NCBI RefSeq assembly: GCF_900156155.1
Contig: NZ_FTMD01000005.1
Span: 276,543-340,542, forward strand
Direction: 5' to 3'
Origin: Aromatoleum tolulyticum
Lineage (GTDB): Bacteria; Pseudomonadota; Gammaproteobacteria; Burkholderiales; Rhodocyclaceae
Length of the DNA stretch: 64,000 bases
Positions 55,246 to 64,000 of the stretch are shown here, in pieces. The notes beneath the pieces are model-generated. The model saw nothing but the letters and a program-made list of their open reading frames with translations. It made no database searches and was not told the DNA's origin. How positions within the stretch are numbered: the stretch's first letter is position 1; every line of letters begins with the position of its first letter. Made by a program: the position numbers and the translations under genes.

Positions 55246-55746
55246 ATGATCGTATTCGGTATCGCCGGCTGGTCCGGCTCGGGCAAGACGACCCTCATCG
55301 AAAAGCTGATTCCCGGCTTCAACGCCCGGGGACTCGCCGTGTCGGTGATCAAGCACGCCCATCACGGTTTCGATCTCGACAAACCCGGCAAGGACTCGTA
55401 CCGCCATCGGGAAGCTGGTGCGAGTCAGGTGCTGATGCTGTCCAACGACCGATGGGTGTTGATGCACGAGCTGAGGGGTGCGCCGGAGCCGACGCTGGAA
55501 GAGCAGTTGCGCGTCTTGTCGCCGTGCGACGTCGTCCTGATCGAAGGCTTCAAGGCCGCGCCGGTGCCGAAGGTCGAAGTCCATCGCCCTGCTCATGGCA
55601 AGCCGCCCTTGTGGCAAGAGAATCCTCACGTCGTCGCGGTCGCTGCAGACGCCCCGCTGGACTGTCCCTTGCCCCTCCTGCCGCTCAACGAACCGGACGA
55701 TATCGTCCGCTTCATCATCGAATACTCGTCCCGTCATGAATCCTGA
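55246..55746 (+). CDS. mobB: Molybdopterin-guanine dinucleotide biosynthesis protein MobB
   Basis: ATG 55246 (MIVFGIAGWSGSGKTTLIEKLIPGF) gives 166 residues. An upstream frame lies under the previous gene. It has a P-loop (GWSGSGKT) and the VIKHAHHGFDLDKPGKDSYRHREAGA segment typical of MobB, plus VVLIEGFKAAPVPKVEVHR. It binds GTP and helps make the dinucleotide form of molybdenum cofactor. It overlaps moeA by 11 bp. Confidence 0.94.
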   Translation: MIVFGIAGWSGSGKTTLIEKLIPGFNARGLAVSVIKHAHHGFDLDKPGKDSYRHREAGASQVLMLSNDRWVLMHELRGAPEPTLEEQLRVLSPCDVVLIEGFKAAPVPKVEVHRPAHGKPPLWQENPHVVAVAADAPLDCPLPLLPLNEPDDIVRFIIEYSSRHES

Positions 55747-56941
55747 CATGCTGCCGTTCGACGAAGCACTTTCGAGCCTGCTTGCGAAAGTGCGGCCGAT
55801 CCGTGAGATGGAGATGGTCGACACGCTGGTGTCGCACGGGCGCGTGCTCGCCGTCGATGTCCGGTCCCCGATCGCAGTGCCCGCGCTCGACACCTCGATG
55901 ATGGACGGCTACGCGGTGCGCACTTGCGACGTGGTCGCTGCCGGAACGCGTCTGCCGGTATCGCAGCGCATACCCGCGGGTAGCGTGGGGACCACGCTGC
56001 AGCCCGGTACGGCGGCGCGCATCTTTACCGGGGCCCCGTTGCCGCCCGGAGCGGACGCTGTGGTGATGCAAGAGCTGTGCGAGCATTCCGGCGACGAGGT
56101 GATCATCAACCACGCTCCGCGCGCCGGAGAGGCGATGCGCGCCGCCGGCAGTGAAATCGCCGACGGTGACGTGGTCCTGCCCGCAGCGACCCGCATGCGC
56201 GCCCAGGAGATCGGGCTTGCCGCATCGGTCGGCATCGCCCAGCTTGCCGTCTTACGCCGGATGCGGGTCGCGCTGTTTTCCACCGGTGACGAACTCGTGA
56301 TGCCGGGTGATTCGCTGCCGCCCGGCGGGGTCTACAACTCCAACCGCTTTCAGCTGCGCGTGCTTCTCGAACAGTTGGGCTGCGCCGTGACCGACTTCGG
56401 CATCGTTCCCGACCGGCTGGATGCGACGCGCGCCGTCCTGCGCGAGGCGGCGGAAGGTCACGACCTGATCCTGACCAGCGGCGGCGTATCGGTCGGCGAG
56501 GAAGATCACGTCAAACCTGCGGTGCAGGCCGAGGGGGCGCTGGATCTGTGGAAAATCGCGATGAAGCCGGGCAAGCCGCTCGCCTACGGTCACGTGGGGG
56601 CCGCGGCCTTCATCGGCCTGCCCGGCAATCCGGTGTCCAGTTTCGTCACTTTCCTGCTGATGGTTCGTCCCTTCATCCTCGCAACCCAGGGGGCGGCGTC
56701 GGTGATTCCCAAGGCGCTGATGCTGCGGGCGGATTTCGACTGGCCGAGACCCGATCGGCGGCGCGAATTCCTTCGCGCGCGCATCAACGATTCGGGGGGA
56801 GTGGAGATCCACGGCAACCAGGGCGCGGCAGCGTTGTCTTCCATCGTGTGGGCCGACGGGCTGGCCGATGTCCCTGCCGAAACTCCCATCCGGAAAGGTG
56901 AGATGATCCGTTTCTTGCCATACGGCCAACTGCTTTGCTGA
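55736..56941 (+). CDS. moeA: Molybdopterin molybdenumtransferase MoeA
   Basis: ATG 55736 gives 401 residues. MoeA inserts molybdenum into molybdopterin-AMP. Key segments: DTSMMDGYAVR near the start, RIFTGAPLPPGADAVVMQE, LTSGGVSVGEEDHVK (MPT-binding loop) and KPGKPLAYG with FIGLPGNPVSSFVTF. The last part is domain IV. The gene is in the order mobB-moeA-moaD-moaE, overlapping mobB by 11 bp and 4 bp from moaD. Confidence 0.95.
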   Translation: MNPDMLPFDEALSSLLAKVRPIREMEMVDTLVSHGRVLAVDVRSPIAVPALDTSMMDGYAVRTCDVVAAGTRLPVSQRIPAGSVGTTLQPGTAARIFTGAPLPPGADAVVMQELCEHSGDEVIINHAPRAGEAMRAAGSEIADGDVVLPAATRMRAQEIGLAASVGIAQLAVLRRMRVALFSTGDELVMPGDSLPPGGVYNSNRFQLRVLLEQLGCAVTDFGIVPDRLDATRAVLREAAEGHDLILTSGGVSVGEEDHVKPAVQAEGALDLWKIAMKPGKPLAYGHVGAAAFIGLPGNPVSSFVTFLLMVRPFILATQGAASVIPKALMLRADFDWPRPDRRREFLRARINDSGGVEIHGNQGAAALSSIVWADGLADVPAETPIRKGEMIRFLPYGQLLC

Positions 56942-56945
56942 CACC

Positions 56946-57200
56946 ATGACCGTAAAGATCCTGTACTTTGCCTCTCTCAAGGAAGCACTCGGGTGTGCCG
57001 AGGAGAGCTTTGTCCTTCCGTCGGGTGTATCGACCGTCGGCGAACTGCGTTCCTTCCTCGCCGACCGTGGCGAGAAGTGGAAAGCGCTCGGCGAGGGGCG
57101 GAACGTCCGCGCGGCGCGCAACCAGCGCATGGCGGCGGCGGCCGACCCGGTGTTGCCCGGCGATGAGATCGCCTTCTTTCCCCCGGTGACCGGAGGCTGA
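56946..57200 (+). CDS. moaD: Molybdopterin synthase sulfur carrier subunit MoaD
   Basis: This 84-residue ubiquitin-like protein ends in the Gly-Gly needed for thiocarboxylation (IAFFPPVTGG). It supplies sulfur to MoaE for making the dithiolene of molybdopterin. The opening MTVKILYFASLKEALGCAEESF is typical. It is 4 bp from moeA and 3 bp from moaE. Confidence 0.95.
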   Translation: MTVKILYFASLKEALGCAEESFVLPSGVSTVGELRSFLADRGEKWKALGEGRNVRAARNQRMAAAADPVLPGDEIAFFPPVTGG

Positions 57201-57203
57201 ATC

Positions 57204-57665
57204 ATGACGGTGAGCGTGCAGGCTGAAGACTTCGACGTCGGGGCGGAAATCGCGGCCTTGTCGGCCGAACGCAACGAGGTCGGTGCGGTCGCGACCTTCG
57301 TAGGCCTCGTGCGCGACGTGAGCGGCGGGTCAAGCGTCGGCGCGATGACGCTCGAACACTATCCGGGAATGACCGAGAAGTCCCTCGAGGAGATCGTCGA
57401 GCAGGCGTGCACGCGCTGGTCGCTGCACGGCGTCCGGGTGATCCACCGATTCGGACGGTTGGAACCTGGCGACCGGATCGTGTTCGTCGGCGTCGCGGGC
57501 GCCCACCGCGGAGAGACCTTCGCAGCGTGCGAATTCATCATGGATTACCTGAAAACGCGTGCGCCGTTCTGGAAGCTCGAAGAGACCCCCGAAGGCGCGC
57601 ATTGGGTCGATGCCCGTGACAGCGACGACTCCGCCGCAGCGCGCTGGGAGCAGGGCAGCCGCTAG
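57204..57665 (+). CDS. moaE: Molybdopterin synthase catalytic subunit MoaE
   Basis: This 153-residue partner of MoaD has the conserved GAVATFVGLVRD near residue 25, LEHYPGMTEKSLEEI, RVIHRFGRLEPGD, VGVAGAHRGETFAACEFIMDYLKTRAPFWKLEE with the catalytic lysines, and GAHWVDARD. It converts precursor Z (cPMP) to molybdopterin. It is the last gene of the mob/moe unit and is followed by a terminator. Confidence 0.96.
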   Translation: MTVSVQAEDFDVGAEIAALSAERNEVGAVATFVGLVRDVSGGSSVGAMTLEHYPGMTEKSLEEIVEQACTRWSLHGVRVIHRFGRLEPGDRIVFVGVAGAHRGETFAACEFIMDYLKTRAPFWKLEETPEGAHWVDARDSDDSAAARWEQGSR

Positions 57666-57690
57666 GCATTTCCCGCACCCGGAAACGAAA

Positions 57691-57712
57691 ACGGCGCCCA
57701 CGGGCGCCGTTC
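57691..57712. terminator. Hairpin terminator between convergent moaE and phasin genes
   Basis: AACGGCGCC pairs with GGCGCCGTT over a 4-nt loop (CACG), with AAA on the left and TT-C-T on the right. It lies between the two stop codons and could serve both strands, though the T run is short. Confidence 0.72.
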
Positions 57713-57730
57713 TGCTTGATGAGGGCCGGA

Positions 57731-58234
57731 TTACTTTTTGCCCTTGCCTTGTTGGCTGAAGAGCTGGAAGGCCTCGGTCGAGGCGCGGGTCATCTGCTCG
57801 AAGGCAGCACGCGTCGTGTCCATCGCATTCTGGATCGCGGACATGGCGTTCTGGTCGGTGATCGGCATGCCCGAGAACATCTTCTGCATGGATTCGAACA
57901 CGTCCTTGCTGCCGGTCGACAGCTGCTCGCCGACGAGCTTGCCGACTTCGGCCTGGGTACGGCTGGCCAGCTCGGCCATTTCGCGGGCACAGGCGAGCAT
58001 CTTCTCGGTTGCGCTCTGGGTGTAGTGCGAACGCAGCTCCAGAACTTCCTTCGGATCCTTCGCCGAGGACAGCGCCTTGGCATTCTGGACGCCCTCTTCG
58101 AAGAGGCTCTTGGCGGTCGCGACCTGCAGCTCCATGATGCGTTGCGAGTTCTCGATCGACATCTGCGCGAGGCGCATCGCCGCTTCGAAGTTCTTCTTCT
58201 GGATTTCGTTGAACTGTTCCTGCTTGATCGCCAT
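57731..58234 (-). CDS. Phasin family protein
   Basis: This 167-residue helical protein coats polyhydroxyalkanoate granules. MAIKQEQFNEIQKKNFEAAMRLAQMSIENSQRIMELQVATAKSLFEEGVQNAKAL is the phasin-2 type opening, followed by amphipathic helices and a short KGKK tail. GAGGAAG precedes the ATG. No PHA synthase lies in the window. It suggests the organism stores PHA. The neighbour clpB is divergent. Confidence 0.92.
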   Translation of the reverse strand: MAIKQEQFNEIQKKNFEAAMRLAQMSIENSQRIMELQVATAKSLFEEGVQNAKALSSAKDPKEVLELRSHYTQSATEKMLACAREMAELASRTQAEVGKLVGEQLSTGSKDVFESMQKMFSGMPITDQNAMSAIQNAMDTTRAAFEQMTRASTEAFQLFSQQGKGKK

Positions 58235-58450
58235 GTTCTTCCTCCACGAGCGCTGAAAAATTATCGAGGCTTTCGCTGCCCCTGCTGAATTCTTTCAACA
58301 TAGCACGTCCGACAGGAGAAGCCGTGCAAGTGAAAGCTTATCCAAGGTATTTGATCACGAATGCTGCAACGCAGCAAGCGCGCCGGTGCCGAATTCGGGT
58401 GCAAGCGCCTGACGGCCGACCATAATGGAGCGTATCCCGGCAGTCTGAAG

Positions 58451-58478
58451 GTTGAATTGCCTGCCGAAGGCCCCATAT
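58451..58478 (+). promoter_or_regulatory. Sigma-32 (RpoH) heat-shock promoter of clpB
   Basis: GTTGAA (58451-58456) and CCCCATAT (58471-58478), separated by 14 bp, match the RpoH consensus with one mismatch in the -35. The same CCCCATAT occurs at htpG. It lies 34 bp before the clpB ATG. Confidence 0.85.
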
Positions 58479-58512
58479 CTCGGTCAACCCCAATCGGATA
58501 ACGGATGGTCAC

Positions 58513-61092
<2,580 letters not shown>

Positions 61093-61110
61093 CTGGGGCT
61101 CTGAGCGTCC

Positions 61111-61140
61111 CTGCGGGAGGGGCAGAACCCCCTTCCGCAG
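61111..61140 (+). terminator. Hairpin after clpB, possible terminator
   Basis: CTGCGG-g-AGGGG and CCCCCTtCCGCAG pair around a short loop about 20 bp after the stop. No T run follows, so the terminator role is tentative. It lies between clpB and the convergent sugar transferase. Confidence 0.45.
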
Positions 61141-61160
61141 CTGCAGCCAAACGCAGTGTC

Positions 61161-62555
61161 TCAATATGCGTTGCGGTCACGGACGACCAGCAGCACCGTC
61201 TTCACGATGATCCACAGATCGAGCGAAAGCGACCATGTGCGAAGGTACTGAAGGTCGAACTCGATCCGCTTCACCATCTTTTCGATCGTGTCTGTTTCTC
61301 CGCGGTAGCCGCACACCTGCGCCCAGCCGGTAATGCCCGGTTTGACCTTGTGACGGACCATGTACCCCTTGATCAAACGTCTGTAGGTTTCGTTGTGCGC
61401 GACGGCATGCGGACGTGGTCCGACGATGCTCATGCGCCCCTGCAGGACGTTGATGAACTGAGGTAGTTCGTCCAGCGAAGTCCGGCGCAACACCGCCCCC
61501 ACGGGCGTAACCCGCTGGTCATTGCGAGTTGCCTGGCGCACGTCGCCTCCATCGTCGCAGGAGGTCATGGAGCGAAATTTGTAGACGGTGATCTCCTTGC
61601 CATCCAGCCCATAGCGACGCTGTCTGAAAATAACGGGCCCCGGCGACGACAGCTTCACCGCGAGAGCCACTGCCAGCATCATCGGCGTGATCAGGACCAA
61701 GATCAGCAGCGACAGGGCAATGTCGGACAGCCGCTTCACCATGCCATCGAAGCCGGAAAACGGCGTCTCGCAAACCGCCACGACGGGCATCCCTCCTACA
61801 TGATCGACCCGTCCCTGGATGAGATCGGTGACGAAAATGTCCGGGGCGAAGTAGATCGATGCGGTCGTGTCTTTCAGGTCATCCAGGAGCTTGAGAATTC
61901 TTGGCTGGCTCGCCATCGGCAAGGCGACATAGATGTGGTCGATCGAATGCTCCTTGGTGAACTGGGCCAGATGACTCATGGTGCCCAGGATGGGGCTGCT
62001 CCCGACCCCGTCGAGACGCTCCCGTCCTCGGTCATCGAAGAATCCCGCGAACGCAATGCCATTGAACGGGTCGTGCTCCAGTTCGCGTGCCAGGCGCAAT
62101 CCGGTCTCGTTGCATCCCACAACCACGGCCCGGCGCTGATGTCTTTCGGACGCCATCACCTGCGACAGCAGCATGCGTGCAGCGCAACGTGTGATCAGCC
62201 AGACGACCGGCAGTCCGGCGAGCCACGCGATCACGACCTCTTGAGGAAAGTAGTGAACATAACCGCTGGCGTAGCCAAAGGCGAGCAGTACCGCCGAGAT
62301 GAGGATCCACGACGTGAACGTCTTGCGCAGCATGCGGCGGGTCGTGTCGCGCAGGTGGAAATCACCTGGAAAAGTAAGTGAAAACGAGACCAGACCCACG
62401 ATCACGTACGGCGGACCGAAGCGCTCACCGAACACGGCAGCTACGACGAAGAGCAGCGCAGTGGCCGCTGCCGGATCAAGTAATGACTCGATCGCACGCG
62501 CTGCGGAAAATGATCCCCGCCACAGCATGCCGTGTTTGTAGCTTGATGCAAACAT
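61161..62555 (-). CDS. Undecaprenyl-phosphate glucose phosphotransferase (WcaJ/EpsB type)
   Basis: This 464-residue enzyme starts exopolysaccharide chains by placing a sugar-1-phosphate on undecaprenyl phosphate. About four N-terminal membrane helices precede a Rossmann-like CoA-binding-type domain (RRAVVVGCNETGLRLARELEHDP). A fifth helix region leads to the bacterial sugar transferase domain: FRQRRYGLDGKEITVYKFRSM, RRTSLDELPQFINVLQGRMSIVGPRPHAVAHNE and GYMVRHKVKPGITGWAQVCGYRGETDT. It is divergent from the truncated epsL and belongs to the same polysaccharide locus. Confidence 0.93.
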   Translation of the reverse strand: MFASSYKHGMLWRGSFSAARAIESLLDPAAATALLFVVAAVFGERFGPPYVIVGLVSFSLTFPGDFHLRDTTRRMLRKTFTSWILISAVLLAFGYASGYVHYFPQEVVIAWLAGLPVVWLITRCAARMLLSQVMASERHQRRAVVVGCNETGLRLARELEHDPFNGIAFAGFFDDRGRERLDGVGSSPILGTMSHLAQFTKEHSIDHIYVALPMASQPRILKLLDDLKDTTASIYFAPDIFVTDLIQGRVDHVGGMPVVAVCETPFSGFDGMVKRLSDIALSLLILVLITPMMLAVALAVKLSSPGPVIFRQRRYGLDGKEITVYKFRSMTSCDDGGDVRQATRNDQRVTPVGAVLRRTSLDELPQFINVLQGRMSIVGPRPHAVAHNETYRRLIKGYMVRHKVKPGITGWAQVCGYRGETDTIEKMVKRIEFDLQYLRTWSLSLDLWIIVKTVLLVVRDRNAY

Positions 62556-62626
62556 GGTAAAAGGTGCGCCTTACAATTTCTAACAGCATACTGCAAAGCA
62601 ATGCAAAGGTCATTCAGGCGGGGAGC

Positions 62627-63663
62627 ATGCGTGAGATAAAAAATGGCATAGGAATCATGCAAATATGCATATACCAGTTTCAGGCGATCCCGGATGCGGT
62701 GAGGCGCGTGCGTCCGGCGTCGTCTGCAATGGCTCTCCTTGCCCTGTCCGTTCCGCCGGTTCTGGCGGCTGACGGCGATGCGCTGGGACTCGCCGTTTCG
62801 CACGAACTCGTGCGCGACGACAACCTATTCCGTTTGCCCGACGATGTTCGTCCAGTGATTGATGGCCACGTCAGGCAGCGATCCGACACGCTTAACGTGA
62901 CGACGCTTGCGGCAACTTTCGATCGCGCATACGGCCGGCAGCGAGTCGTCGGCGAACTGGGTATCAGTCGTAACGACTACCTCGAGTTCAACCACCTGGA
63001 CTTCACTGCGAAGAATGGTCGGGGGGCGTGGCTGTGGGGGCTCGGTAAGCAGTGGAGCGGAACCGTCACGACCGAGCAGTCAGAGAGTTTGCGCAGCTTT
63101 GCCGACCGTGGCACAACCGTGCGCAGCGTCAATACGTACCGCCGACATGCGGTCGACGCACGCTACCGTCTTGATCCGCGATGGGCGGTGGGCGTCGGCT
63201 GGGTGCGCGCGGACAGTCGCTATGACGAGCCGCGGTCCTCCGGATCCGAGTACGTTGAGGATGCATTCGAGGCGCTTGCGCAATACAGCTCGCCGGCGGA
63301 CAGCACGCTTACCTTCGTCGCTCGAGGCGCCACTGGCCGCTATCCCGGACGTTCACGCAGCGAATCGTCCATTGGCGGCTACGAACAGCGCGATATCCTG
63401 CTGCGGGCAAACTGGGTGGCCAGCGGCCACAGTCGCGTCAGCGGCACCGTTGGGTACACGTGGCGCGAGTACCCGCACGTGAGCGAAAAGAACTTCAGCG
63501 GCCTTACCGGCCGCCTCACCCATGACTGGACGCCAAGCGGAAAGATCGGGTTGGGGGTGACGGTGCGGCGCGAGATCGGTGCCCGCGAAGACGTTGCAGA
63601 CAATTTCGTGATCACCCGGGCGGTTTCCGTCGATCCCACATGGGCTGTGAGTAGCAAGATTAG
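62627..63663 (+). pseudogene. epsL: EpsL-type exopolysaccharide outer-membrane barrel protein, 3' end lost to an IS
   Basis: From ATG 62627 an open frame gives MREIKNGIGIM and on. The signal region MALLALSVPPVLAADGDALGLAVSHELVRDDNLFRLPDDV leads to a Tyr/Trp/Arg-rich barrel (RNDYLEFNHLDFTAKNGRG, YTWREYPHVSEKNFSGLTG) like exosortase-linked EpsL. GTG 62699 or ATG 62657 are alternative starts. Similarity ends near codon 345 (WAVSSKIS) at 63663, where IS DNA begins. The frame then runs without a stop to the window edge, so the barrel has lost its last strands and gained foreign residues. Function is probably lost. Confidence 0.75.
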
Positions 63664-64000
63664 CAGGGTGATGCAAAAACGCGCGACACGGTGTCAACCG
63701 GGGGGGCACGGATTGATTTTCATGACGACTTCCTCGCCGGAATTGGATTTTCAATTCGGCTCGAATTGCCCAAGCGGCCACCGGCGTGTGCCGTGGAGGC
63801 CCTTTTTGCTCCGCAGTTCACGCCTTCACCCCCGAATCACTCAATTTCGCGATTCTAAGCAGGTTGTACGCCGCGCCAGAGATGAAGGCCGCCATCTGGG
63901 TCTTCGCCTGCCCGATGAATCGACTCTTGCGCATTCCACCGACCGTTTTAAGCCAGCCGAAGATTTCCTCGACCCGTTTGCGCTTGCGTTGGCTGATTCG
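63664..64000 (-). mobile_element. IS5-family insertion sequence, one end (continues beyond the window)
   Basis: The EpsL-like coding sense stops abruptly after 63663, and the next recognisable sequence is the 3' end of a transposase gene on the minus strand. The bases at the junction, TTAG (63660-63663), match the target preference and duplication of IS5-type elements. The inverted repeat cannot be confirmed because the other end is outside. Confidence 0.75.
63818..64000 (-). CDS. IS5-family transposase, C-terminal 60 residues (partial)
   Basis: The minus-strand frame ending at TGA 63818 reads RISQRKRKRVEEIFGWLKTV, then GGMRKSRFIGQAKTQMAAFI, then SGAAYNLLRIAKLSDSGVKA. This is the DDE transposase C-terminus of IS5-type elements: the catalytic Glu lies in the RKRVEEIFGWLK helix, and the AAYNLLR tail is typical. 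The remainder lies past the window edge. It looks intact as far as visible. Confidence 0.85.
   Translation of the reverse strand, partial: RISQRKRKRVEEIFGWLKTVGGMRKSRFIGQAKTQMAAFISGAAYNLLRIAKLSDSGVKA

Noticed and set aside
58235..58450. Search for an RNA gene or small ORF between the phasin and clpB promoter
   Set aside because: No cloverleaf, conserved motif or credible ORF was seen. It is treated as ordinary divergent promoter space.
63701..63707. G7 run next to the IS end as a possible phase-variation tract
   Set aside because: It lies in IS non-coding DNA, not in a functional gene start or promoter.

Overview
The window is GC-rich, densely coded bacterial chromosome. It most resembles a betaproteobacterium of the order Rhodocyclales (Azoarcus / Aromatoleum / Thauera type). 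This placement is an inference from the gene set: a GntR-linked mdh-sdhCDAB-sdhE-gltA-sucAB-lpd block, rnfABCDGE-nth, a phasin, an EpsL-type exopolysaccharide protein, a decahaem cytochrome/porin pair, and protein sequences of betaproteobacterial character. No rRNA, tRNA or CRISPR array was recognised. Most of the DNA reads as core chromosome. Accessory features are the left-hand 12 kb and the extreme right end, where an insertion sequence interrupts an exopolysaccharide gene.

Layout. (1) 0.2-4.9 kb: a LysR regulator converging on a two-gene outer-membrane electron conduit, a DmsE/MtrA-type decahaem cytochrome c and an MtrB/PioB-type porin. (2) 5.1-12.4 kb: a tightly overlapping minus-strand operon of ACP, COG4648 membrane protein, AMP-dependent ligase, hotdog dehydratase, HtrB-like acyltransferase, LolA-like carrier, MMPL exporter and polysaccharide deacetylase. 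It resembles the accessory half of an aryl-polyene or xanthomonadin-like pathway but has no ketosynthase or ketoreductase here. (3) 12.7-21 kb: greB, htpG with a clear sigma-32 promoter, a ClC channel, a MarR regulator, a MoxR ATPase/CoxE-like VWA pair, a receiver-histidine kinase hybrid and DUF1841. (4) 21.3-27.3 kb: rnfABCDGE followed by nth. (5) 27.4-29.9 kb: pyrD and the N-degron aminoacyl-transferases bpt and aat.

(6) 29.9-35.4 kb: a ferric-iron ABC transporter split over three transcription units (fbpC; fbpB plus two small genes; fbpA), with palindromic Fur-like operators and a divergent DUF2325 gene. (7) 35.4-37 kb: a class III cyclase-FHA protein and an IF-1 paralogue with a long leader. 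(8) 36.9-50.7 kb: the TCA-cycle block. It runs from a CoA-ester lyase and mdh, across a GntR regulator with a perfect 18-bp palindrome upstream, to sdhCDAB-sdhE, gltA, sucA, sucB and lpd. (9) 50.7-57.7 kb: zapE, a YoaA/DinG helicase, an unrecognised protein with ATP-grasp-like features, and molybdenum-cofactor genes mobB-moeA-moaD-moaE. (10) 57.7-64 kb: a phasin, clpB with a sigma-32 promoter, an undecaprenyl-phosphate sugar transferase, and epsL truncated by an IS5-family element running off the window.

Functionally the window combines central respiration (TCA, Sdh, Rnf), iron acquisition, chaperones under heat-shock control, extracytoplasmic electron transfer and surface lipid/polysaccharide production. 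The spots most worth following up are the 20-residue duplication inside the decahaem cytochrome, the C10 tract in the MMPL gene positioned to fuse it to the downstream deacetylase, the ketosynthase-less polyene-like operon, the iron locus with its cysteine-bearing ATPase and degenerate receiver protein, and the interrupted epsL.
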